Source of the DNA: Lewinellaceae bacterium
Lineage (GTDB): Bacteria > Bacteroidota > Bacteroidia > Chitinophagales > Saprospiraceae
Assembly (NCBI GenBank): GCA_020636215.1
Contig: JACJYG010000020.1
Span: forward strand, 1 to 34,520
DNA: 34,520 nucleotides
Direction: 5' to 3'
A model generated the notes under the pieces. That model made no database searches and had not been told where the DNA came from. It saw only the letters and a list, made by a program, of their open reading frames with translations. The translations under genes were made by a program, and so were the position numbers. Shown one piece after another: positions 22,180-29,879 of the stretch (position 1 is the first letter of the stretch; each line of letters opens with the position of its first letter).

Positions 22180-23925
22180 CTACTCCAGCACAATCTCATC
22201 CACCGCCGCCCCGCTTTGCACCATCGGGAAGACGTTCTCCTCCTTCTCCACTCGGATATGCAGCAGGTAGGGCCCATCGTGCGCCAGCATTTCAGCCACG
22301 GCCCCTTTGAGCTCTTCCGGCTTTTCGATGACCTTGCCGGCCACCCCGAAGCCTTCCGCAATCTTAATGAAGTCGGGGTTTTGCAGCTCTACGGAGGAGT
22401 AGCGCCGGTCGAAGAACAGCTGTTGCCACTGGCGGACCATGCCGAGGTAGTTGTTGTCGAGCAATACGATCTTCACGCCCACATGCCACTGGGCGCACAG
22501 CCCGAGCTCCTGGATGGTCATCTGGAAGCCCCCGTCGCCGACAAAAGCGACGACCTCCCGGTCCGGGTGCGCCATCTTGGCGCCAAAAGCGGCGGGCATG
22601 CCGTAGCCCATGGTGCCGGCCCCGCCGGAGGAGACCCACTGGTTGGTGCTCTTGTACTCATAATAGCGGGCAGCGGCCATCTGGTGCTGCCCTACGTCGG
22701 TGGCCACGATGGCCATGCCCTGTGTCTGGTTGGACACTTCGCGCACCGCCATGCCCATCTTGATATGCCCTTCGGGGCTGGGGTTGAGGTCCTTGCGGAT
22801 CACCTTTTCATATTCCACCTTGTCCATGTCGCGGAACTGGGCCACCCATTCCGGGTAGGATTTTTCCTTCACCAGGGGCAGCAAGCGTTGCAGGGCCAGC
22901 TTGGCGTCCGAAAGGATAGGCACATGAGCGTGGACATTCTTGTTGATCTCCGACTGGTCGATCTCGATGTGGATGACCTTAGCTTGTTTGGCGTATTTTT
23001 CCAGGTTGCCGGTCACGCGGTCGTCGAAGCGCATGCCGATGGCGATCAGCACGTCGCAGCGGTTCTGCATGACGTTGGGCGCGTAATTGCCGTGCATGCC
23101 CAGCATGCCCATATGCAGGGGGTGGCCGGAAGGGATGGTCGACAGGCCGTGGATGGTGCAGGCCAGCGGGATGCCCGTCTTTTCTACGAACTTCCGGAAG
23201 TCCTCCTGGGCGTGGGCGATCTGTATGCCGTGGCCGGCCAGGATCATCGGCTGCTTGGCGTTGTTGATCAGCTCGGCGGCATCTTTCAGCGCTTCCGGGT
23301 CCGGCTTGGGGTAGGGGGTGTACGACCGGATGAACGGCCGGGGGCGGTAATCGAAGTCCAGCTCCTCCAGCTGCGCATTTTTCGTAATGTCGATCACCAC
23401 CGGGCCGGGCCGGCCGGAGTTGGCCACGAAGAAGGCCTTGGCGAAGACCTCCGGGATTTCCTCCGCCCGGGTGACCTGGTAGTTCCACTTCGTCACCGGC
23501 ATGGTGCAGTTGATGACGTCCGTCTCCTGAAAGGCGTCGCTGCCGAGCAGCTTGTAAAATACCTGGCCGGTGATGCACACCAATGGCGTTGAATCCAGGA
23601 TGGCGTCGCCCAGCCCGGTGACCAGGTTCATGGCGCCGGGCCCCGAAGTGGCCATGCAGACCCCCGTTTTGCGGGTTACCCGGGCATATCCCTCGGCGGC
23701 GTGGACGGCGCCCTGCTCATGGCGGGGCAGCACGTGGCGCAACCGGTCCTGATAGTGATAAAGGGCATCATAGACCGGCATGATGGCGCCTCCCGGGTAG
23801 CCGAAGATCGTGTCTACGCCTTCTTCGAGCAGGCAGCGCAACACCGCCTCGGCGCCGGTCATCCTTTCCTTTGTTTTCGTCGCAACTACAGTTTGTCCTG
23901 CATGCTGCTGATTCTCTTGTTTCAT
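22180..23925 (-). CDS. ilvB: Acetolactate synthase large (catalytic) subunit
   Basis: This 581-residue ThDP-dependent enzyme condenses two pyruvates to acetolactate, or pyruvate with 2-oxobutyrate, committing carbon to valine/leucine and isoleucine. The catalytic glutamate is E70 (PRHEQGAVHAAEGYA). The N-terminal start region (GAEAVLRCLLEEGVDTIFGYPGG), the central FAD-associated domain and the ThDP motif VGDGGFQMTIQELG with LLDNNYLGMVRQWQ near the C-terminus are all present. Length is normal for the family. It follows ilvD by 174 bases on the minus strand; the gap holds one of the dispersed repeats. Confidence 0.97.
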   Translation of the reverse strand: MKQENQQHAGQTVVATKTKERMTGAEAVLRCLLEEGVDTIFGYPGGAIMPVYDALYHYQDRLRHVLPRHEQGAVHAAEGYARVTRKTGVCMATSGPGAMNLVTGLGDAILDSTPLVCITGQVFYKLLGSDAFQETDVINCTMPVTKWNYQVTRAEEIPEVFAKAFFVANSGRPGPVVIDITKNAQLEELDFDYRPRPFIRSYTPYPKPDPEALKDAAELINNAKQPMILAGHGIQIAHAQEDFRKFVEKTGIPLACTIHGLSTIPSGHPLHMGMLGMHGNYAPNVMQNRCDVLIAIGMRFDDRVTGNLEKYAKQAKVIHIEIDQSEINKNVHAHVPILSDAKLALQRLLPLVKEKSYPEWVAQFRDMDKVEYEKVIRKDLNPSPEGHIKMGMAVREVSNQTQGMAIVATDVGQHQMAAARYYEYKSTNQWVSSGGAGTMGYGMPAAFGAKMAHPDREVVAFVGDGGFQMTIQELGLCAQWHVGVKIVLLDNNYLGMVRQWQQLFFDRRYSSVELQNPDFIKIAEGFGVAGKVIEKPEELKGAVAEMLAHDGPYLLHIRVEKEENVFPMVQSGAAVDEIVLE

Positions 23926-23974
23926 GGTCTTGTCTTATGCTTGCTGAGTTTACAAAACATTGCTATTCAAAGGT

Positions 23975-24062
23975 GGAAGAGCTTTTTAGCCACAAAGACT
24001 CGAAGGCACAAAGATTTCACCAAGAAGGCTTTGTGGTTCTGATTCTTCATGGCGGAGAAGAA
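23975..24062. repeat. Dispersed GCCACAAAGAC-type repeat
   Basis: AGCCACAAAGACTCGAAGG with GCACAAAGATTT, then an inverted partner GGCTTTGTGG, belongs to a family also seen at about 11776, 29537 and 29795. It lies in the ilvD-ilvB gap and could fold into a loose hairpin within the operon transcript. Confidence 0.55.
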
Positions 24063-24099
24063 ACCTTTGAGGAATCTGCTCTCACCTTCCGGTTAAGGC

Positions 24100-25785
24100 T
24101 CAAATTTCATCGGTTACACAGCCTTCGCTGGCCGAAGATACTGTCCGGGCGTACTTCCGCAATAACCCGTTTTCGGCTTTGATCGCCGGGGCTTTCCAGT
24201 GTTTTCTCCTTTCGGCGATTTCCTCATCGCTGAGTTTTGCATCCAGGGTATTGTTTGCCGCGTCGATGGTGATCAGGTCGCCGTTGCGCAGCAGGGCGAT
24301 CAGGCCGCCGTCCTGGGCTTCGGGGGTGATGTGGCCAACGACAAAGCCGTGGGTGCCGCCGGAGAAGCGCCCGTCGGTGATAAGGGCCACCTTTTTGCCC
24401 AGCCCTTCTCCCATGATGGCAGAGGTAGGCTTGAGCATTTCCGGCATGCCGGGAGCGCCCCGGGGGCCGCAGTAGCGGATGACGATCACCTCGCCGGCCT
24501 GCACTTCCTTATTGCGGATGGCGGCGTTGGCGGCGTCTTCGCCGTCGAATACCCGGGCCGGGCCGCTGAAGGCCTCGCCCTCCTTGCCGGTGATCTTGGC
24601 CACGGCGCCCTGTTCGGCGAGGTTGCCGTAGAGGATCTGCAGGTGGCCGGCCGCCTTGATCGGGTTGCCGAAGGGGCGGATAACGTCCTGCCCTTCTTTT
24701 AGTCCTTCCACTTCCGCCAGGTTTTCCGCCACGGTTTTTCCCGTCACCGTAAGGCAATCGCCGTGCAGGTAGCCGCCCTCCAGCAGGAGCTTCATGACGG
24801 CGGGCACGCCGCCCACGTTGTAGAGGTCTTCCATGACGTAGCGCCCGCTGGGCTTGAGGTCCGCCAGAAAGGGCGTCTTGTCGCTGATGCGCTGAAAATC
24901 GTCAATGGAAAGGGGGACGCCGACGGATTTGGCGATGGCGATCATGTGCAGCACGGCGTTGGTGGAGCCCCCCAGGGCGGTGATGACGGTGAGGGCGTTC
25001 CCGAACGCCTCGCGGGTCATGATGTCCCGGGGTTTGAGGTCTTTTTCCAGGAGGTTCCGGATAGCGGCGCCCACCCGCATGGTGTCGGTCACTTTTTCCG
25101 GCACGTTAGCCGGGTAGGAGGAGTTGAACGGCAGGCTCATGCCGATAGCCTCGATAGCCGAGGCCATGGTGTTGGCGGTGTACATGCCGCCGCAGGCGCC
25201 GGGGCCCGGGCAGGCGTTTTTGACAATGGCCCTGAAATCTTTTTCCTCCAGCTCGCCGGCAAAACGCTGGCCAAGGGCTTCGAAGGCAGAGACGATGTCG
25301 AGGGACTTATCCCCGTGGCGCCCTGGGCTGATGGTGCCGCCGTAGACCACGATGCCCGGCCGGTTGAGCCGCCCGAGGGCCATCATGGCGCCGGGCATGT
25401 TCTTGTCGCAGCCCACCACCGCAGCGATGGCGTCGTACCACTGGGCGGAGGCCACCGTTTCGATGGAGTCGGCGATGATGTCCCGCGACGGCAACGAATA
25501 CCGCATGCCGCTGGTGCCCATCGACATGCCGTCGCTGACGCCGATGGTGTGGAAGATCAGGCCGATGAGGCCGGCGTCCTGCACGCCTTGCTTCACCTGG
25601 CTGGCCAGCCCGTTGAGGTGCATGTTGCAGGTGTTGCCTTCCCAGCCGGTGCTGACGATGCCGACCTGGGCCTTCTTCATGTCTTCCTCGCTAAGCCCGA
25701 CGCCGTAGAGCATGGCCTGGGCCCCGGGCAGGGTGTCGTCCTGGGTGATCCGCTTGCTGTATTTGTTCAACTCCGTTCCTGACAT
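24100..25785 (-). CDS. ilvD: Dihydroxy-acid dehydratase
   Basis: This 561-residue Fe-S enzyme dehydrates 2,3-dihydroxy-3-methylbutanoate and 2,3-dihydroxy-3-methylpentanoate to the 2-oxo acids, the third step of valine and isoleucine synthesis. Cluster-binding cysteines occur in AVVGCDKNMPGAMM and NACPGPGACGGMYTANTM. The C-terminal signature GRFSGGTHGFVVGHI, carrying the catalytic serine region, and the family ending near EGCVTDEI are also present. It is the first structural gene of the ilv run. About 245 bases separate it from a terminator, and a leader peptide lies beyond that. Confidence 0.97.
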   Translation of the reverse strand: MSGTELNKYSKRITQDDTLPGAQAMLYGVGLSEEDMKKAQVGIVSTGWEGNTCNMHLNGLASQVKQGVQDAGLIGLIFHTIGVSDGMSMGTSGMRYSLPSRDIIADSIETVASAQWYDAIAAVVGCDKNMPGAMMALGRLNRPGIVVYGGTISPGRHGDKSLDIVSAFEALGQRFAGELEEKDFRAIVKNACPGPGACGGMYTANTMASAIEAIGMSLPFNSSYPANVPEKVTDTMRVGAAIRNLLEKDLKPRDIMTREAFGNALTVITALGGSTNAVLHMIAIAKSVGVPLSIDDFQRISDKTPFLADLKPSGRYVMEDLYNVGGVPAVMKLLLEGGYLHGDCLTVTGKTVAENLAEVEGLKEGQDVIRPFGNPIKAAGHLQILYGNLAEQGAVAKITGKEGEAFSGPARVFDGEDAANAAIRNKEVQAGEVIVIRYCGPRGAPGMPEMLKPTSAIMGEGLGKKVALITDGRFSGGTHGFVVGHITPEAQDGGLIALLRNGDLITIDAANNTLDAKLSDEEIAERRKHWKAPAIKAENGLLRKYARTVSSASEGCVTDEI

Positions 25786-25943
25786 GTCCTGGATTTTTTC
25801 TGCATAAGGTTTTCAAAAGTAATGGCAGCAACCGCGATTGCCGAATTAAAATAGAATATTGTTACGATGCTCAGTTTGCAGGAAATTGACCTAAGTAATT
25901 GATATATAGTTTTTTGTGTTTTTCTTTCTTACGATTACCGCAA

Positions 25944-26021
25944 TCATTCCCTCATTCCTTCATTCCTTCATTCCTTCCTTCATTCCTTCATTCCCTCATT
26001 CCCTCATTCCCTCATTCCCTC
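25944..26021. repeat. CATTCCTT/CATTCCCT tandem repeat
   Basis: About eight copies of an 8-12-base CATTCC(C/T)T unit lie between ilvD and its attenuator terminator. The rest of the 25786-26030 leader segment shows no gene; TACTTTTG on the minus strand (25812-25819) resembles a Bacteroidota -7 box and might be a second ilvD promoter. Confidence 0.7.
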
Positions 26022-26030
26022 CACCACCCC

Positions 26031-26067
26031 AAAAAAAAAGCCGCTCTCCGGGGAGAACGGCTTTTTG
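26031..26067 (-). terminator. ilv attenuator terminator
   Basis: Transcribed toward ilvD, the hairpin AAAAAGCCGTTCTCC / GGAGAGCGGCTTTTT (one U-G pair, short loop) is followed by nine T. It lies 18 bases after the stop codon of an Ile/Val-rich leader peptide. Its 5' arm (TTCTCCCCGG) is complementary to CCGGGAGAA inside the leader frame (26095-26103), which can act as antiterminator. Confidence 0.85.
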
Positions 26068-26085
26068 CTGGATCTTTCATCTCGG

Positions 26086-26169
26086 TCAATACCATTCTCC
26101 CGGTAGCGGTGGGGTAATGATCACGACTACAGAAATAACGGTAATGATATTGATCGTAGAGAAATTCAT
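26086..26169 (-). CDS. ilvL: Leader peptide of the ilv operon (attenuator)
   Basis: This 27-codon frame, ATG to TGA, is too short for ordinary gene finding. Its centre reads INIITVISVVVIITPP: seven Ile and four Val codons among 27, plus one Leu and three Thr. It closely resembles the ilvGMEDA leader peptide of enterobacteria (VISVVVIIIPP). It is followed by an antiterminator/terminator pair and then ilvD. Expected logic: when charged tRNA-Ile or tRNA-Val is scarce, the ribosome stalls on the Ile/Val run, the late codons CCG GGA GAA stay free to pair with the terminator's 5' arm, and transcription proceeds. When they are plentiful, the ribosome reaches the stop codon, covers that segment, and the terminator forms. 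The regulation is inferred from structure. Confidence 0.87.
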   Translation of the reverse strand: MNFSTINIITVISVVVIITPPLPGEWY

Positions 26170-26196
26170 AAAAAATAAATATGTTACGCAAGGTGG

Positions 26197-26216
26197 GCCA
26201 TTTTCGGGAAAATGGC
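26197..26216. promoter_or_regulatory. 20-bp palindrome upstream of the ilv leader
   Basis: GCCATTTTC-GG-GAAAATGGC is a near-perfect palindrome with 9-base arms, 28 bases upstream of the leader peptide start. It could be an operator for a dimeric regulator, or overlap the ilv promoter. Confidence 0.5.
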
Positions 26217-26244
26217 AAGGGGCCGGGACGGTTTTGGGCTAAAA

Positions 26245-26530
26245 TACCCGGAATGGGGTAGGGGGGCTGCCTGTCTGACGCTGGACAAAATAGCCGGGAT
26301 TGTGTACGCATGCCCCGGGTTCGATCCGGAGATGTACAGCCCCGGTGAGAACCTTTGGTGTGTACGATGTACGTAGCTGCCCTGCCTATAGAATGGTAGT
26401 CGGGTACCCGTCTAACGCTGGACAAAGGTGGCCGGGGCTGTGTACGGTGTACGAGTCCAGCGGCGGTCCGGAGTTGTGTACGGTGTACAATGCCCCACCG
26501 GGCTGTCCAAAGTTAGAATGGTAGCCTGGT
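26245..26530. repeat. Degenerate tandem repeats with clustered GTGTAC motifs
   Basis: GTAC occurs nine times between 26304 and 26488. Three paired sites GTGTACG(G/A)TGTAC start at 26360, 26440 and 26476. They sit in two diverged copies of a unit of about 130 bases (GTCTgACGCTGGACAAA at 26273 and GTCTaACGCTGGACAAA at 26410; AGAATGGTAG at 26390 and 26516). No gene is supported here. Confidence 0.6.
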
Positions 26531-26706
26531 AATCGATAGGAGGAGAGCGGGGGAAAGGAGCTTGAATTTCATTAACTTCGTGGTTTTATCAGAGCTGTAG
26601 AAGCCTAATTCCACGAAAATATTAGTGCGGATTTAGTGTTTTAGTGTTTTCGTGGCGAAAAAAAACCACGAAAAAAGCATTATGCCCAACCTCAAAAATA
26701 ATTGCC

Positions 26707-27582
26707 ATGAAGCCTTATCTCATCGTTGGATTTTTAATCATCCTTTATTTTCCATTACTCAGCCAAAGTTTTCCCAATAAGAAAAAATATAAACTGCCCA
26801 AAGAACTCACCGAAGTCTCCGGCCTCTACCGGGCAGCGCCCGACAGCCTGTGGTGGCACAACGACGGCGGCCACCCGGCAGAGCTTTTCCTGACCGACAG
26901 CCGGGGAGCGCTCCTCTGGAAAACGCCGGTTCCGGATGCCCTCAACCGCGACTGGGAAGACCTGACGGCCGACGACAAGGGCAACCTCTATATCGGCGAC
27001 TTCGGCAACAACTTCAACCACCGCCGCGACCTTACCATCTATATCTTCCACCCCGTTTCCCGCCGCCTCGATTCCATCCGTTTTCAATATCCGGATCAAC
27101 AGGCCTACCCTCCGGAACCCGGCCGACAGAACTTCGACATGGAGGCCTGCTTCTGGTTTCAGGACAGCCTGCACCTCTTCTCCAAAAACCGCCTGCACCG
27201 GGGCAATTATTACACCAAACACTACACCCTGCCCGCCCGCGCCGGCACGTATACGGCTACGCTAAGAGACAGCCTCTACCTGAAAAAAAGGGTGGTCACC
27301 GCCGCCGCCATCAGCCCGGACGGCCGGAGCGTTGCCTTGCTGGCCTACTGGTTTAAACCCTTCCTGGGCTTCATCCCCATCACCCCGGCGGATATTTTTG
27401 TGCTGACGGATTATGCGGGCACGGGTTTTTTGAAGGGTAAGGCGAGGAAGAAAAAAGGCGCCCGCTGCCTTTGGCCTACTCAATTTGAAGCGCTGGATTA
27501 TATCACCCCGTATTCTGTATGGATCGCTTCGGAGCGGACCATCTTGTTTAAGCAGAAGATGAAGCGGAAGCGAGTGGATTGA
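26707..27582 (+). CDS. Secreted propeller-like protein of unknown function
   Basis: This is a 291-residue protein. The ATG at 26707 gives a clean signal peptide (MKPYLIVGFLIILYFPLLSQS); 21 codons of further open frame upstream are unlikely to be used. The mature part starts LPKELTEVSGLYRAAPDSLWWHNDGG and continues with WEDLTADDKGNLYIGDFGNN and later AAAISPDGRSVALLAY. These elements resemble SdiA-regulated / phytase-like beta-propeller proteins (EVSGL..., D-E/D-L...LYIGD). The product is expected outside the inner membrane. I see no catalytic signature and no T9SS tail. A 9-base inverted repeat TTTTCGTGG/CCACGAAAA (26649-26676) lies just upstream. The family call is tentative. Confidence 0.65.
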   Translation: MKPYLIVGFLIILYFPLLSQSFPNKKKYKLPKELTEVSGLYRAAPDSLWWHNDGGHPAELFLTDSRGALLWKTPVPDALNRDWEDLTADDKGNLYIGDFGNNFNHRRDLTIYIFHPVSRRLDSIRFQYPDQQAYPPEPGRQNFDMEACFWFQDSLHLFSKNRLHRGNYYTKHYTLPARAGTYTATLRDSLYLKKRVVTAAAISPDGRSVALLAYWFKPFLGFIPITPADIFVLTDYAGTGFLKGKARKKKGARCLWPTQFEALDYITPYSVWIASERTILFKQKMKRKRVD

Positions 27583-27619
27583 TGAAGCTACAATATGATT
27601 GAGGCAAAACTCATGCCAC

Positions 27620-27683
27620 AATTTATGAAAATATTAAATTGTTTACTTTTTTCATAAATTTTATTATCTTTGTCAGGTAAACA
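27620..27683 (+). promoter_or_regulatory. Promoter with nested inverted repeats before the GNAT/HTH pair
   Basis: TATCTTTG at 27665-27672 is a perfect Bacteroidota -7 box. Two inverted repeats surround or overlap the promoter: AATTTATGAAA/TTTCATAAATT (27620-27630, 27650-27660) and TGTTTAC/GTAAACA (27640-27646, 27677-27683). They are candidate operators for the HTH protein encoded two genes on. The start codon follows at 27690. Confidence 0.65.
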
Positions 27684-27689
27684 TTATAC

Positions 27690-28169
27690 ATGCCTCTACA
27701 AGATAAAAAGTCGGGCAAGGCTTTGCATTCTGCGATAGAAGGAGTTGTTTCCTCTGACTACATCTGGATCGGTAAATCTAAGGAATTTAATTTTGACTGG
27801 GGGCTTGAAAGAAGCAATGAGGTTTACAAGATTTTCCTTGTCGACAAGGATGACGAAATTCTTGGATTGATGTCGCTAATTGATTACCCCGGGGAATATA
27901 GAATCCACCTCAACCTAATCGAAGTGGGCAAATCTAACCGGGGAAAATCAAAAAGCGTCGAAAATATTGCCGGTTGCCTGATCGCATTTGCCTGCCATAT
28001 TGCTTTCGACCGGGATTACTTCGGTTTTGTCTCTTTGCAACCGAAAACGCAATTGATGGAGTTGTACCAGGAAAAATATGGTTTTCGTCAATACGGAAGA
28101 TTGTTAGCAGTTGAACAAGAATCTTCAAAAGCCTTAATTGATAAATATTTGAACGATGAAGAAGAGTGA
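27690..28169 (+). CDS. GNAT-like acetyltransferase, possible toxin
   Basis: This 159-residue protein has the layout of a GNAT domain: YKIFLVDKDDEILGLMSLIDY (strands 2-4), a turn with GKSNRGKSKSVENIAGCLIAFA at the acetyl-CoA loop and helix 3, DRDYFGFVSLQPKTQL (strand 5) and LYQEKYGFRQYG, a very typical GNAT end motif. Its last codons overlap the start of an HTH gene by 14 bases. A GNAT/HTH pair with an operator-rich promoter is the usual form of an acetyltransferase toxin-antitoxin module, but an ordinary acetyltransferase with its regulator is possible. Both genes are AT-rich compared with their neighbours, which suggests transfer. Substrate unknown. Confidence 0.7.
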   Translation: MPLQDKKSGKALHSAIEGVVSSDYIWIGKSKEFNFDWGLERSNEVYKIFLVDKDDEILGLMSLIDYPGEYRIHLNLIEVGKSNRGKSKSVENIAGCLIAFACHIAFDRDYFGFVSLQPKTQLMELYQEKYGFRQYGRLLAVEQESSKALIDKYLNDEEE

Positions 28170-28695
28170 AAAAATCTATAAGGAGCTCCGCGAAAAATAC
28201 ACCGATGAAGAGATTGTTGAAAGCTTTGTCTTCAACGAGGATTTAAATCCCGCAGAACAAAAAAAAGTAGAGGAGGAGTTTAGGAGAATCCGAATGGAAA
28301 GGCTCAAAAACATGAGCGAGTCTGATATCTTGGCTGCTAACCTGATAAAAATCAAGCTGCGGATCAAAGATTATTTCAAAAGAGGTAAGTTTGAAGAAAA
28401 GTTTAGTTTTGCTAATCAGTTAAAAGAGTACATCAAAATAACTAAAAGAAGCCATAAAGAGATTGCGGATAATCTGAATATCCATCAGACGAAACTCAGC
28501 CGGATTATCAATGGCCGGGAAAACCCCAACATTGAATTAATGTACAGGCTTGAAGAGCACAGCAGCGGCCAGTTGCCTGCTTTCTATTGGTGGAAGTTGT
28601 TTTCTAAAGAGCTGGAACACAAAATCAGAACTGACCTCGAGAAAAAACTGGAAGAAGCAAAAAAAGTTAAAGGCGCCTTGGAAATTCGCGCTTAA
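28156..28695 (+). CDS. XRE-type HTH protein, possible antitoxin/regulator
   Basis: This is a 179-residue protein. The N-terminal 80 residues are charged and helical (EKIYKELREKYTDEEIVESFVF). The central part holds the helix-turn-helix: LKEYIKITKRSHKEIADNLNIHQTKLSRIINGRENPNIELMYRLEEHS (about residues 92-140). The C-terminus is a lysine-rich helix. It overlaps the preceding GNAT gene by 14 bases, so translation is coupled. The usual roles would be antitoxin and autorepressor, binding the inverted repeats before the GNAT gene. It could equally be a plain regulator. Its stop codon is followed by 106 bases with no further gene. Confidence 0.75.
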   Translation: MKKSEKIYKELREKYTDEEIVESFVFNEDLNPAEQKKVEEEFRRIRMERLKNMSESDILAANLIKIKLRIKDYFKRGKFEEKFSFANQLKEYIKITKRSHKEIADNLNIHQTKLSRIINGRENPNIELMYRLEEHSSGQLPAFYWWKLFSKELEHKIRTDLEKKLEEAKKVKGALEIRA

Positions 28696-28801
28696 CATCC
28701 TGTCGGCCCTGGCGCCTCAGGCTAACCGTACTTGCGAACAGCCAAATTTTAACCGCCTCGCAGGGACAGCACCGAATTCCGAACAGTTCCGCTCTACCCG
28801 C

Positions 28802-29527
28802 TTACCTCTGGTCCAGCCGCAACCCCAGCCGCAGCCCGGCGTAGAACTGCCGGATGCTGCTTTCCTCGCTCCGGATGCCGGCATCGCCGGACGGAGAGGT
28901 TATAAAGGCTTCCGACCCCAGGCTTTCCCACCGGGTGGGCAGGTAGTACCGGTAGCCGGCCAGGGGGGTGAGGGTCAGGATATCCGACAGGCCGATGTCG
29001 AGGCCCAGTCCGACGGCGGCGCTGAAGGCTATGTCGTCGGAGTCGGCCGCAATACCTTCGTTTTCTACCTTGCTCTGAATCCAGCTGGCCCCCGGAGAGG
29101 CCTGCAGGAACAGCCCCTTCTGCAAAAAGCCGCCCGATTTGGAAAAGGTGGGGCAATCGCAGTCGCCTTCCAGGTCGAGGAAATAGATATTGGCGTTGAG
29201 GAAAAGGCTGAGCCAGGTGTTGGACAGCTGCACCTCGGCCTGGCCTGTAAAATCGGCCAGCTCGATGGCGTTGCTCGTCCTTTGAAAGTTAATCTCCGGC
29301 AGGAAATCGATCCGGTAGGCTTTCATCGGCAGCCAGTAATCCACGCCAAAACCGAAATGAGATTCCGACAGCAGGCCCTGCGGGCCCTGCGCGGCGCCGG
29401 CGTACTGCCAGTCCGGCGCATCATTGGCCCGGTAGGTGGCGCTGACGCCCAGTTGGCCGAAGGCGGCACTGTTCAGCAGGATGGCGAAAGTGAGGGTAGT
29501 TATGTATTTCATGGTTTGCTTTTTCAT
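28802..29527 (-). CDS. Outer-membrane beta-barrel protein
   Basis: This is a protein of about 241 residues. The start at 29527 (MKKQTMKYITTLTFAILLNSAAFGQ) gives a signal peptide; the ATG at 29512 is an alternative start, and the longer open frame beyond lies in a dispersed repeat. The mature protein consists of alternating strands with aromatic girdles (FGFGVDYWLPMKAYRIDFLPEINFQR, TWLSLFLNANIYFLDLEG, LTLTPLAGYRYYLP) and ends FYAGLRLGLRLDQR, like the last strand of an eight- to ten-stranded barrel. A CDCP loop may carry a disulfide. Such porin-like proteins of Bacteroidota are annotated only as outer-membrane beta-barrel; its ligand is unknown. Confidence 0.78.
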   Translation of the reverse strand: MKKQTMKYITTLTFAILLNSAAFGQLGVSATYRANDAPDWQYAGAAQGPQGLLSESHFGFGVDYWLPMKAYRIDFLPEINFQRTSNAIELADFTGQAEVQLSNTWLSLFLNANIYFLDLEGDCDCPTFSKSGGFLQKGLFLQASPGASWIQSKVENEGIAADSDDIAFSAAVGLGLDIGLSDILTLTPLAGYRYYLPTRWESLGSEAFITSPSGDAGIRSEESSIRQFYAGLRLGLRLDQR

Positions 29528-29534
29528 GCATGGC

Positions 29535-29850
29535 AATTTAGCCACTAAGACTCTAAGGCACAAAGAACCCACAAAGATTTTGTTCCAATAGCTGAAGGGA
29601 CTTCGGTTTTCCTGTCTTTGTGACAAAAAAACAGTTTAAACATAACTAAACCTTCCCGAGGTTGTTTTGAGTGTTTGTAAAGCAGGTCACGACAACTTTC
29701 TATCTTTGCGTCCGCAAAGCAGGCTCGACAAGTTTACGGAGATGTTGCTGTCATAATGGCCAAATGCCCCAGCCAAGGAAGAACCAAGCTCCTTAGTGCG
29801 TCCTTTGTGCCTTCGTGTCTTTGTGGCAGAAAAAAACATCACAGCGTGTG
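29535..29850. repeat. Intergenic region with dispersed repeats and a promoter motif
   Basis: The region between the barrel gene and rimO has two copies of the dispersed repeat: AGCCACTAAGACTCTAAGGCACAAAG (first part at 29538) and, inverted, CTTTGTGCCTTCGTGTCTTTGTGG near 29800-29826. TATCTTTG at 29701-29708 is a perfect -7 box with TTTG 23 bases before it, a plausible rimO promoter. AGGCTCGACAAG near 29720 and CTTGTCAAGCCT near 29852 form an 11-of-12 inverted repeat. No gene is visible. Confidence 0.5.
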
Positions 29851-29879
29851 CTTGTCAAGCCTGATCAAGGCAGAAATAT

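Noticed and set aside
24763..25782. 339-codon plus-strand frame over ilvD
   Set aside because: It is an antisense shadow of a complete, highly conserved enzyme gene, with typical GC-rich shadow composition.
26012..26425. 137-codon minus-strand frame upstream of ilvD
   Set aside because: It crosses the terminator hairpin and the degenerate repeats, has no domain, and conflicts with the much better supported leader peptide in another frame.
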